The notes beneath the pieces are model-generated. The model did not search any database, was not told where the DNA came from, and saw only the letters and a program-made list of their open reading frames with translations. From Chitinophaga pinensis (GTDB lineage Bacteria; Bacteroidota; Bacteroidia; NS11-12g; UBA9320), in assembly GCA_945897885.1 (NCBI GenBank), contig CAMDGU010000026.1, positions 1-40,384 of the forward strand: a stretch of 40,384 nucleotides of DNA, read 5' to 3'. Both the position numbers and the translations under genes were made by a program. Of this stretch, positions 1-6,438 are shown piece after piece (within the stretch, counting starts at the first letter, position 1; every line of letters starts with the position of its first letter).

Positions 1-322
1 GTAACTATCAAATAGTGAGTTGTATTTTCAATCATCTTTTGACAAATTTACAAATAAATGTAAGTATACGATGCTATTTGCCTTATTTTAGCTAATGGCT
101 GGTAATGAATGGTTACTATTTATGCATACTTCCCAACCGAGTCTCAAAATACTTCATCATTCTTAAAAGTCTATTCGCAATTTACCTATAATGAGGTCAA
201 AAGACAGTATCAAAATTAAAATTACTTCTCAATTGAGTATCAAAAATAAGAATTTGTGATGGGAAGTTGGATTCGGTGGCTCCAAGTTAGGCCGCCGAGT
301 CCCCGCCAGGCTTAACCTTTGC
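1..322. other. Non-coding stretch with diverged repeats
   Basis: No convincing gene was seen. Positions 127-150 and 223-247 are a diverged direct repeat; both read TACTTC-CAA--GAGT-TCAAAA. The arm TTCCCAACCGAGTCTC at 130-145 is an inverted near-copy (15 of 16) of GAGACTCGGCTGGGAA at 329-344. The stretch therefore looks like decayed repeat DNA around the hairpin repeat at 287-348. Confidence 0.5.
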
Positions 323-348
323 TCATGGGAGACTCGGCTGGGAAACAA
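287..348. repeat. Hairpin repeat, copy 1 (CCGAGTCCCC / GGGAGACTCGG)
   Basis: GCCGAGTCCCC is followed after about 25 nt by GGGAGACTCGGC, which can form a stem. A second copy with the same layout lies at 28331-28391 (GCTGAGTCCCC ... GGGAGACTCCGC, followed by a GGAAACAA block). Here the repeat supplies the last codons and the stop of the 208-residue gene on the minus strand. Confidence 0.7.
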
Positions 349-949
349 TGAATTTGCCAGCTTTTCGATACCTTAATTTTCTTACATATTTAGGGTCAAT
401 TAATATCTTATACCCAGGATACTCTGAGTATAAAAACCCTAATGGGCCTATTTCAGGAGAAAAATAAAATTCCGCATCCGTTTTATGGTGGCTGTCCATT
501 TTAAATATATAAACATTAATTCCGTTTTGCTTTTTAATAATTTTTGGCGTCAATTCAACTAAATAATCGTGATTGTTCAGTTTTTGTTTTTGAATCCAAT
601 AAGTCTTACTTTTTAACTTAAAACTGTCAATTGAGAAAAAATTGTAAAAACTATCGTTGTGTTTATAAGTCCAGACATTGTTGATGCATTTAAATGTGTC
701 AGAATGTTGAAGCCCTTTTGCTTCTGAGAAACTCCCTATAAAAAAAGAATCAATAAATATCGAATCGTCAACGAAAGTTCGAATTAACATAGAAATTGGA
801 ATTGCTTTTTTCTTAAACACTAATCTTTTGTCATTGCCAATTTCACCGCTGCTTTCGTAATGAATGTATCTTAATTCCTGTTTCTTTATTCGCTGTGAGA
901 ATAAATTTAGAGTTTCAAAAAGCAAAACTAAAAGGAAGATTAATCTCAT
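323..949 (-). CDS. Putative secreted protein of unknown function
   Basis: This 208-residue protein begins with a signal peptide (about residues 1-19, a Leu/Phe-rich core ending in FSQ), so it is probably exported. No domain is recognised; the mature part is Lys- and Phe-rich with a probable beta-sheet character and a segment AEFYFSPEIGPLGF near residue 170. The start is an ATG at 949. The last residues (about FIVSQPSLP) and the stop codon are encoded by the hairpin repeat at 287-348, so the native C-terminus may have been replaced by repeat insertion. It stands alone, with repeats on both sides. Function unknown. Confidence 0.65.
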   Translation of the reverse strand: MRLIFLLVLLFETLNLFSQRIKKQELRYIHYESSGEIGNDKRLVFKKKAIPISMLIRTFVDDSIFIDSFFIGSFSEAKGLQHSDTFKCINNVWTYKHNDSFYNFFSIDSFKLKSKTYWIQKQKLNNHDYLVELTPKIIKKQNGINVYIFKMDSHHKTDAEFYFSPEIGPLGFLYSEYPGYKILIDPKYVRKLRYRKAGKFIVSQPSLP

Positions 950-1013
950 TATTGTTATTCTTAACTCAAGGTATTAACGTAAAATTGTCAGCAGTTAGGA
1001 GTTGTCCATAAAA

Positions 1014-1125
1014 TGCCCTATAACATGGTTATAGGGATGATTTTTCCATCCTTATCTACCTAAAATTGGGTAGATAAGGATGGTTTTTGTCATCCTTTAC
1101 AAATCTATATTATTTTATCAATCGT
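1014..1125. repeat. Imperfect hairpin repeat, copy 1 (partner at 39802)
   Basis: Two nested hairpins are visible: GCCCTATAAC / GTTATAGGG and a 15-bp stem CCATCCTTATCTACC / GGTAGATAAGGATGG (1056-1084). The block aligns along its whole length with 39802-39915, including the flanking CATCCTTTACAAA and a trailing GTCCAA. It lies directly downstream of kynureninase, and the strong stem could also end transcription there, although no U-tract is obvious. Confidence 0.7.
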
Positions 1126-1150
1126 CCAAGTCTATCCTGGGTTTAGTATT

Positions 1151-2398
1151 CTAATAACCCTTCAAAACCTCCCCAACTCGCCACACATCTTCAAACGAAT
1201 TGTAAAGCGGGGTGGGAGCCATGCGAATCACATTGGGTTCACGCCAGTCGGCTATAATGCCGTGCTTTTGCAGGTGTTCAAACAAGGCTTTGCCATTGGC
1301 ATCCGTTAATATGGATAGCTGACAGCCGCGCTGTTCGGGGGTTATAATTTTTAAACCTTTTCCGCTTTGTTCCAGCACATACTGCAAATAGGCGGTCAAT
1401 GTTTTGCTTTTAGTAGTAAGGGCTTCCATCCCCGTTTCTTCAAAAATACTAAGCGAGGCATTGTGCACCGCCATGGTAAGTACCGGGGCATTGCTCAGTT
1501 GCCAGCCCGCAGCACCGTATTCAGGTATGTAGCCTTTTTTCATCAAAAAGCGTTCGCTTTCCTTATGGCCCCACCAGCCCGCAAAGCGCGGCAACTCAGG
1601 GGCATTGGCAAACCGTTCGTTTACAAACACACCCGATACTCCGCCCGGTCCCGAGTTTAAATATTTATAACCGCACCACACGGCAAAGTCCACGTTCCAG
1701 TCGTGCAGTTTTAACAATAAGTTTCCGGCAGCGTGTGCCAAATCAAACCCAACGGTAATGCCATGCTGATGGCCTGCCGCCGTAATGGCTTCCATATTAA
1801 ACGCCTGACCGCTGTAATACTGAACCCCGCTAAACATGATTAAAGCCGTTTCTCCGGCATTTTTATTTATGGTATCAATGATATCCTCCGTTCTCAGGTG
1901 GTATTCTCCCTCGCGGGGTGCTATTTCAATAATGGCATCCTCCTGGTTATACCCATGAAACCGCACCTGACTTTCCATAGCGTATTGGTCGCTGGGAAAA
2001 GCACCGGCTTCCATTATTATTTTGTAACGGGTGGCCGTGGGGCGGTAAAAACTCACCATCATCAAATGAAGGTTTACGGTAAGGTTGTTCATCACCACTA
2101 CTTCGTGGGGCAAGGCTCCAACTACTTTGGCGGCTTTTTCTGTTAAAAATTTATGGTAATGAAACCAGGGGTTTTTGCCATGAAAATGGCCTTCTACACC
2201 GTAGTTTTTCCAGTCTTCCAGTTCTTGCTCCAGGGCAGCCAAAGCCGTTTTGGGTTGCAGCCCCAAAGAGTTTCCGGTTAAGTAAATGGCTTCTTTGCCA
2301 TTAAGCTTTGGGAAATAAAACTCCTGGCGGTATTTAGCCAATACATCGTGTGCATCAAGCGACTTTGCAAATTCGAGGGTGTTTGTAAATTGGGTCAA
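1151..2398 (-). CDS. kynU: Kynureninase
   Basis: A PLP-dependent hydrolase that splits L-kynurenine into anthranilate and alanine (or 3-hydroxykynurenine into 3-hydroxyanthranilate) in tryptophan breakdown or de novo NAD synthesis. At 415 residues it has the family's usual length and the class-V aminotransferase fold. The PLP lysine is K245 in WCGYKYLNSGPGG; the conserved start LTGNSLG and the FDLAHAAGN block are intact. The start codon is TTG at 2398, nine bases after the stop of the upstream TPR gene and in the same frame; no ATG lies nearby, and the N-terminus fits the family. It is the last gene of the LolA-like/YidD/TPR operon, which gives no obvious functional link. The other pathway genes are absent from the window. 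Confidence 0.95.
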   Translation of the reverse strand: MTQFTNTLEFAKSLDAHDVLAKYRQEFYFPKLNGKEAIYLTGNSLGLQPKTALAALEQELEDWKNYGVEGHFHGKNPWFHYHKFLTEKAAKVVGALPHEVVVMNNLTVNLHLMMVSFYRPTATRYKIIMEAGAFPSDQYAMESQVRFHGYNQEDAIIEIAPREGEYHLRTEDIIDTINKNAGETALIMFSGVQYYSGQAFNMEAITAAGHQHGITVGFDLAHAAGNLLLKLHDWNVDFAVWCGYKYLNSGPGGVSGVFVNERFANAPELPRFAGWWGHKESERFLMKKGYIPEYGAAGWQLSNAPVLTMAVHNASLSIFEETGMEALTTKSKTLTAYLQYVLEQSGKGLKIITPEQRGCQLSILTDANGKALFEHLQKHGIIADWREPNVIRMAPTPLYNSFEDVWRVGEVLKGY

Positions 2399-2407
2399 AA
2401 TAGAGTT

Positions 2408-3253
2408 TTAATTTATGGGTGGTAATGTTTTTAATAGAGAATTATAAAGCTTATTTTTTTCGGTTTCGCGTTTTTTTTCAGCCAGTTTGTAGGCTTTCAT
2501 AATGCCGCCTTTATAATAGCGGTTAAACCATGGATACACAGTAATCAATCCATCCAGAAGGGTGTACTTTAAGCTTATATCAACAAATAAAACGATAAAT
2601 GTCCCGCTAAGCAAAAAGGCATTGGCACTTTCTTTATAATAGCCACACCAAGCCTGCCCAAGTCCGGGAACAATGCTCATCCATTCCACCATGGTGGGAT
2701 TATACCGGCGGTTTGTTTTTTTAGTTTTTTTGAAAAACGATTGGATGGCTATTTTATCCAGGCTATCAATCACGGTAATGGACAAAAAATGATTTTTTGC
2801 ACCGGTGTATCGTCCGCTTTTGTAGTCCAAAGTCCCCATCATCAAATGAAGTTTATCGTTTACACGGCTGCTTATTTTGGTTTCGGGAATATTTAACAAT
2901 TCGTTATAGGCCATGATGGTATCATTGGCGGCCAGGTAGTTTAAAGCACTTTCAAAAAGTATTTCATAGCGGATGGTATCCACGGTTTGGTTGTTGTAGG
3001 CATTGTTGTAATGCACCGATGCTTTTTCAAAATCGCCAAGGTTGGAGTAGGCTCTGGCCAAAGGCAAGTAAATGGATTTGTTTTGTTTATCTGTTCCAAA
3101 AAACAATAATCGTTCATACACCTCAATGGCTGAAGTGTAATTGCCTTGTTGGCTGAAAGTTTCTGCCATAGTTTGGTATGTCTTCAGGTTGTTTTGACCT
3201 GAAACCGAGGCTGCAAAAAAGCTGCTGATAAAAATAAAATACCAAAATTTCAT
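2408..3253 (-). CDS. TPR protein with C-terminal membrane domain
   Basis: This 281-residue protein has a signal peptide (residues 1-19, ending SVSGQ), three to four TPR-like helical hairpins (about residues 25-150: FSQQGNYTSAIEVYERLL, YSNLGDFEKASVHY, DYKSGRYTGAKNHF), and a C-terminal hydrophobic domain opening with the motif IVPGLGQAWCGYY (about residue 193). That GLGQ motif is typical of small Bacteroidetes membrane domains of the DUF5683 sort. The tail is charged. The ATG overlaps the stop of the YidD-like gene (ATGA), so the two are translationally coupled. The likely role is a periplasm-facing scaffold in the inner membrane working with the YidD-like partner; this is inference from context. 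Confidence 0.8.
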   Translation of the reverse strand: MKFWYFIFISSFFAASVSGQNNLKTYQTMAETFSQQGNYTSAIEVYERLLFFGTDKQNKSIYLPLARAYSNLGDFEKASVHYNNAYNNQTVDTIRYEILFESALNYLAANDTIMAYNELLNIPETKISSRVNDKLHLMMGTLDYKSGRYTGAKNHFLSITVIDSLDKIAIQSFFKKTKKTNRRYNPTMVEWMSIVPGLGQAWCGYYKESANAFLLSGTFIVLFVDISLKYTLLDGLITVYPWFNRYYKGGIMKAYKLAEKKRETEKNKLYNSLLKTLPPIN

Positions 3254-3633
3254 TCTACAGGGTCTATATAAACTTTGTTCTCGGCATCATAAGGGTAGTT
3301 TTCATGACTCAAAGGATTGCACCGTGCAAAACGGTCAAAAAAATCAATAACCCCAATAATAACCCCATGTTTTTTAATACTTAAAAACGCAAACTCAGAG
3401 CAGGAAGGTGAAAACCCGCAGGATTGCCCGTCCTGAGTAGAAATGTAATGTTTGTAAAAGTGGAACAGGCTTTTTAATGCAGTGGTTCCATCTTTGGTAT
3501 CGCCTTTTAAAAAGGCAAAGGAATTTTGAGATACGGCAACGGTATCTTTTGAAATTAATAATTTGTTTAATGATTGTGCTTTGGAAAAACTACTCCAAAG
3601 TGTGATCATACATAGTATCGTTGCCGGTTTCAT
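3250..3633 (-). CDS. Exported YidD-like protein (DUF37/YidD family)
   Basis: The C-terminal half carries the YidD signature: CGFSPSCSEFA, then KHG, then RFARCNP. YidD proteins help YidC insert membrane proteins. Canonical members are about 70-100 residues and have no signal peptide; this one has 127, with an N-terminal hydrophobic segment ending SFSKAQ that looks like a cleavable signal and a linker of about 35 residues before the domain. If it is cleaved, the domain acts in the periplasm, an unexpected place for YidD. The ATG at 3633 lies inside the end of the LolA-like gene (44-nt overlap), and the stop overlaps the TPR gene start by 4 nt, so all three are tightly coupled. Confidence 0.85.
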   Translation of the reverse strand: MKPATILCMITLWSSFSKAQSLNKLLISKDTVAVSQNSFAFLKGDTKDGTTALKSLFHFYKHYISTQDGQSCGFSPSCSEFAFLSIKKHGVIIGVIDFFDRFARCNPLSHENYPYDAENKVYIDPVE

Positions 3634-4267
3634 TTATTACAATGTTTTTAAATTCGGTTATCTGTGTTGATTTTTGTTTGCCACTATACACGAAGGAAAC
3701 TACCCGCGAAGGAATGATTAAATTTTTAACGGTTACATACTCTTCAAAAAATTGCTTTGAAATAATGGTTCCTTTTACATCGTAGGATATCACGCCAAAT
3801 AGTTTTTTGTTTACACTCGATACTTTAATTTTTCCCTTCTTTTTCTTCATTTTAGCCGGAGGAATCCAGGTGGTAATAATCATGGAATCCTGTTTTTCGG
3901 TTTTACTGATGGTGTAGGGAGAACCTTTCAGTCCGTAGTAATCCAACTTACCGGTGAGGCAAAGATTAAACAACGAAAAGTCTAAAAATTCTTTAATGGA
4001 TTTAGAGGAAGTTCGTTTGTTATTTTGAAAAGATATATAAGCCGTGTCGGTAATAATCACGATGGCTTTTTCAGGAAAGGTAATATCGTATACCGCCTTT
4101 CGGGTATTTACATCGTAGTATAAAGTGCCTTTGGTAAGGTTAAATTTACCATCCAGTTTTTTTTCTTTGATGGTTACATTGGCTTTAAAACGGTAGTTCT
4201 GCTGAGCCATACTTGCCAAGGAAGCAAGAAGAAGCACCCAAACTAATATCCGTTTTTTTTGAAGCAT
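3590..4267 (-). CDS. LolA-like periplasmic protein (probable)
   Basis: I take the ATG at 4267 as the start, giving 225 residues. An in-frame extension up to 4309 would begin inside the promoter at 4279-4310. The N-terminus MLQKKRILVW plus a hydrophobic core ending SMAQQ is a clear signal peptide. The rest is beta-rich (FKANVTIKEKKLDGKFNLTK, then alternating strands) and looks like the LolA/outer-membrane lipoprotein-sorting fold, with an IIPSRVVSFVYSGK strand near the end; this assignment is by pattern only. It is the first gene of the LolA-like/YidD/TPR/kynU operon. A role in carrying or sensing lipidated or membrane proteins in the periplasm is inference. Confidence 0.75.
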   Translation of the reverse strand: MLQKKRILVWVLLLASLASMAQQNYRFKANVTIKEKKLDGKFNLTKGTLYYDVNTRKAVYDITFPEKAIVIITDTAYISFQNNKRTSSKSIKEFLDFSLFNLCLTGKLDYYGLKGSPYTISKTEKQDSMIITTWIPPAKMKKKKGKIKVSSVNKKLFGVISYDVKGTIISKQFFEEYVTVKNLIIPSRVVSFVYSGKQKSTQITEFKNIVINETGNDTMYDHTLE

Positions 4268-4278
4268 TTTGTCTTTTG

Positions 4279-4310
4279 CAAACATACTATAAAATGCCAA
4301 CGAGAACAAA
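4279..4310 (-). promoter_or_regulatory. Bacteroidetes-type promoter of the LolA/YidD/TPR/kynU operon
   Basis: On the minus strand TTTG (4310-4307) is followed, after exactly 20 nt, by TATGTTTG (4286-4279). This matches the Bacteroidetes -33/-7 consensus TTTG-N19-21-TAnnTTTG. Transcription should begin near 4272, only a few bases before the ATG at 4267, so the mRNA would be nearly leaderless. This decides the start of the first gene. Confidence 0.8.
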
Positions 4311-4447
4311 AGAACCCTTTACAGATATAGGATTAACGAAAGATGGAATATTAGGTAAAGTTTGGGTAAAAGGAGCGTTGGGTTGTCAAAAATACGGGCG
4401 TGTGTTAGGTAGTGTGGAGGGAGTATATTTTTGACTTGTCTTTTTTG

Positions 4448-4478
4448 TTTACTTTTTTTGACTAAGAAAAAAAGTAAA
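4448..4478. repeat. AT-rich perfect hairpin, TTTACTTTTTTT type
   Basis: The arms 4448-4459 and 4467-4478 are exact reverse complements (12 bp) around the 7-nt loop GACTAAG. It is preceded by TTGTCTTTTTT. A hairpin of the same build, preceded by TTGTCTTGATTTTTT, occurs at 6034-6059, which suggests one dispersed family. Confidence 0.65.
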
Positions 4479-4549
4479 TCGGGGTTATAGGGCTGAAAGG
4501 CCCTAATTCTATTAAATTCATAAAAACTTAACTTTTCTGGCTTCAACTA

Positions 4550-4584
4550 TTTGCTTATAAAAATCCTAAATCAGCTTACCTTTG
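4550..4584 (+). promoter_or_regulatory. Candidate promoter of the FAH-family gene
   Basis: TTTG at 4550-4553 and TACCTTTG at 4577-4584 match both Bacteroidetes elements, but the spacer of 23 nt is longer than the usual 19-21. Predicted transcription start is near 4590, at the left arm of the inverted repeat, leaving a leader of about 90 nt. Confidence 0.55.
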
Positions 4585-4589
4585 CAGCA

Positions 4590-4645
4590 ATGAAATACCC
4601 AAGAAAATTTCATTTACTACAACTGATATAAATTGGGTATTTCAT
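4590..4645 (+). promoter_or_regulatory. 13-bp inverted repeat and mini-ORF in the 5' leader
   Basis: ATGAAATACCCAA (4590-4602) and TTGGGTATTTCAT (4633-4645) are perfect reverse complements with a 30-nt loop. The left arm starts with an ATG that opens a 13-codon frame (MKYPRKFHLLQLI), ending in TAA at 4629-4631 just before the right arm. It could be an operator, an mRNA stem or a leader-peptide arrangement. Confidence 0.5.
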
Positions 4646-4679
4646 ATGACCTTGATATAAAAATATAAGTAGATTCCAT

Positions 4680-5681
4680 ATGAAATTAGTAACCTTTCAA
4701 AAAGAAAATGAAGCCAGACTTGGTCTGTTTTTAAACGATACAGTTTATGACCTTAATGCTATAAATCCCGCCATACCCGATACGATGGCTGAGTTTTTAA
4801 AAGCAGGAGAAGAGGCTATGCAAATGGCTCATGAAGTGGAAAATCATTTGAAAGAAAACGTTGGTGGCGGATACCCAATGGAACAGGTAAAATTACTTGC
4901 ACCCGTGCCTAATCCTACAAGTTGCCGCGATGGTTATGCGTTTCGTCAGCATGTGGCGGCAGCCCGCCGAAATAGAAAGGTGGATATGATTGCGGAGTTT
5001 GACCAATACCCGATTTGGTATTTTACCAATCATAACGCCATCCAAGGTCCGGGTGAAATTTGGTGCATGCCCGATCATTTTCAAAAACTGGATTTTGAAT
5101 TGGAAGCGGCCATTGTTATAGGTAAAAAGGGCAGAAATATTAAAGCTTCTGAAGCTGACCAATACATAGCCGGTTATATGATTATGAACGATATGAGTGC
5201 AAGAACCCTTCAAATGGAGGAAATGCTTTTAAATTTAGGTCCGGCAAAAGGGAAAGATTTTAGTACAGTGATTGGTCCGTGGTTGGTTACTCCCGATGAA
5301 CTGGAACCTTATAAAATACCTGCCAAACCAGGCCACACGGGTAATGCCTATAATTTAGAAATGAAGTGTTGGGTAAATGGGGTAGAGGTAAGCCGCGGAA
5401 ATATGGGGGATATGGACTGGACATTTGCTGAAATAGTAGAACGGTGTGCTTATGGTGTTGACATCCTTCCCGGGGATGTAATAGGCTCAGGAACCGTTGG
5501 TACCGGTTGCTTTTTGGAACTGAACGGAACGGGATTATTGAATGACCCTAACTTTAAACCCCAATGGTTGCAGCCAAATGATGTGGTAGATATGAAAATT
5601 ACCGGCTTAGGTTATTTATCCAATACCATAAAAAAAGAAGATTCTGATTTTTCTATTTTGGCCTTGAAGAAGAAAGGATAA
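4680..5681 (+). CDS. Fumarylacetoacetate hydrolase-family protein
   Basis: A 333-residue FAH-superfamily enzyme. These are Mg/Mn-dependent C-C hydrolases, isomerases or decarboxylases acting on beta-diketo acids; the best-known member ends tyrosine breakdown by splitting fumarylacetoacetate into fumarate and acetoacetate. A short N-terminal domain (1-70) precedes the catalytic domain, with acidic metal-site motifs DFELE (about 138), then AGYMIMNDMSAR (about 165), and the C-terminal GSGTVGTG (about 270). The exact substrate cannot be read from sequence, so no gene symbol is given. The ATG at 4680 follows the leader hairpin. It is divergent from the kynU operon; both suggest aromatic amino-acid catabolism, but no shared regulator is seen. 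Confidence 0.9.
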   Translation: MKLVTFQKENEARLGLFLNDTVYDLNAINPAIPDTMAEFLKAGEEAMQMAHEVENHLKENVGGGYPMEQVKLLAPVPNPTSCRDGYAFRQHVAAARRNRKVDMIAEFDQYPIWYFTNHNAIQGPGEIWCMPDHFQKLDFELEAAIVIGKKGRNIKASEADQYIAGYMIMNDMSARTLQMEEMLLNLGPAKGKDFSTVIGPWLVTPDELEPYKIPAKPGHTGNAYNLEMKCWVNGVEVSRGNMGDMDWTFAEIVERCAYGVDILPGDVIGSGTVGTGCFLELNGTGLLNDPNFKPQWLQPNDVVDMKITGLGYLSNTIKKEDSDFSILALKKKG

Positions 5682-5736
5682 AATTTAGAAATCAAACCTT
5701 CGAAAGGTTATTAACCTCGGGAAAGACTAGTATTAA

Positions 5737-6371
5737 TTAGTCGAGCCTCAAAATTCTGTAGCCCAGGTAATGACAAACTTTGTAAAAAGTTATTAAACTA
5801 GATAATCTGCTAATTTTTTAATTTTTTCTTAAAAACTTTATTGAAAAGAAATAATTCCATTCAATCCTAAATTTTGACAATTTTTCGTTTGAAACGATCA
5901 CTCGGGTTAAGGTGCGGTGGGCTTGACAACACCAAAGGTTCACGAACACCTTTAAAAAAAATATAAATTAGTGAGTAAACGGCGGGGTGCGATGGCAATT
6001 AGCTTGGGAGCATCGTTTTGTCTTGATTTTTTGGTTCTTTTTCATCAAGGAAAAAGAACGTTAACTCAATAGAATGTAGAACATATTAATCGAATATATT
6101 TTTTTATCTCTCCCTTTTTGCTTGCCCAAAAAAGGAGCAAAAAAGGGCACCAACAAAACCAACTTCAAAATGTTAACATAAATCATTCGTGAGGTATAAA
6201 TTTGGTTTTGAAAATTTTGCAGTTCGCTCTTTTCATAAGTAATCCATGTTTATTTTCAATAGTCTTATGCAATGCTTCGCATGTGTTGGATCCCAGCTGC
6301 ACCCATGCGGATGATACCATTCGGACTAATTTTACCTTAAATATAAAATTGATTTTTTGAGGTTCGACTAA
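5737..6371. repeat. Region bracketed by 17-bp inverted repeats (MITE-like)
   Basis: TTAGTCGAGCCTCAAAA (5737-5753) and TTTTGAGGTTCGACTAA (6355-6371) are reverse complements at 16 of 17 positions and lie 601 bp apart. No transposase frame and no clear target duplication were seen. The size would fit a MITE, or two copies of a short dispersed motif in opposite orientation. Confidence 0.4.
6034..6059. repeat. Perfect 10-bp hairpin GTTCTTTTTC / GAAAAAGAAC
   Basis: The arms 6034-6043 and 6050-6059 are exact reverse complements with the 6-nt loop ATCAAG. The preceding TTGTCTTGATTTTTTG resembles the lead-in to the hairpin at 4448-4478. Confidence 0.6.
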
Positions 6372-6402
6372 ATAGAAAAAGGACGTTTCGCAACGCCCTT
6401 CT
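6372..6402 (-). terminator. Rho-independent terminator after ftsZ (end of dcw operon)
   Basis: On the minus strand AAGGGCGTT-GCGA-AACGTCCTT (6400-6379, one G-U pair) is followed by TTTCTATTT. It sits 37 nt past the ftsZ stop and is the only clear terminator downstream of the 15-kb operon. Confidence 0.8.
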
Positions 6403-6438
6403 CATTAATTCTAATGCCTATGAAAAAAAGTTTACTTT

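Larger units (their letters stand above)
4310..4679. other. Divergent intergenic region with hairpins and two promoters
   Basis: The 370-bp gap between divergent genes holds a perfect 12-bp hairpin TTTACTTTTTTT / AAAAAAAGTAAA (4448-4478, 7-nt loop), a small GC stem TAGGGC / GCCCTA (about 4488-4504), the plus-strand promoter candidate at 4550-4584 and the leader inverted repeat at 4590-4645. Short open frames on either strand here look like translated repeat, not genes. Confidence 0.6.
5682..6438. other. 757-bp intergenic stretch between FAH gene and ftsZ
   Basis: No gene is supported. It contains a small hairpin AACCTT-CGA-AAGGTT (5695-5709), a 17-bp inverted-repeat pair at its edges (5737-5753 and 6355-6371), a perfect 10-bp hairpin (6034-6059), an A-rich block CCCAAAAAAGGAGCAAAAAA near 6125-6145, and the ftsZ terminator at 6372-6400. 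It may be a short non-autonomous element or simple spacer. Confidence 0.5.

Noticed and set aside
4213-4434. 73-residue plus-strand frame opposite the LolA-like gene start
   Set aside because: It overlaps the signal-peptide region of a well-supported gene and its promoter on the other strand.
4319-4546. 75-residue frame on the minus strand (FFLVKKSKQKRQVKN)
   Set aside because: It runs through the AT-rich hairpin at 4448-4478 and the promoter region; the peptide is translated repeat and has no coding character.
5913-6010. Possible direct repeat GGTGCG-TGG...GCTTG
   Set aside because: Only short patches match with unequal spacing; likely chance.
6352-6375. GAGGTTCGACTAAAT resembling a tRNA T-arm
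   Set aside because: No acceptor, D or anticodon arms could be built around it; it is better explained as one arm of the 17-bp inverted repeat.
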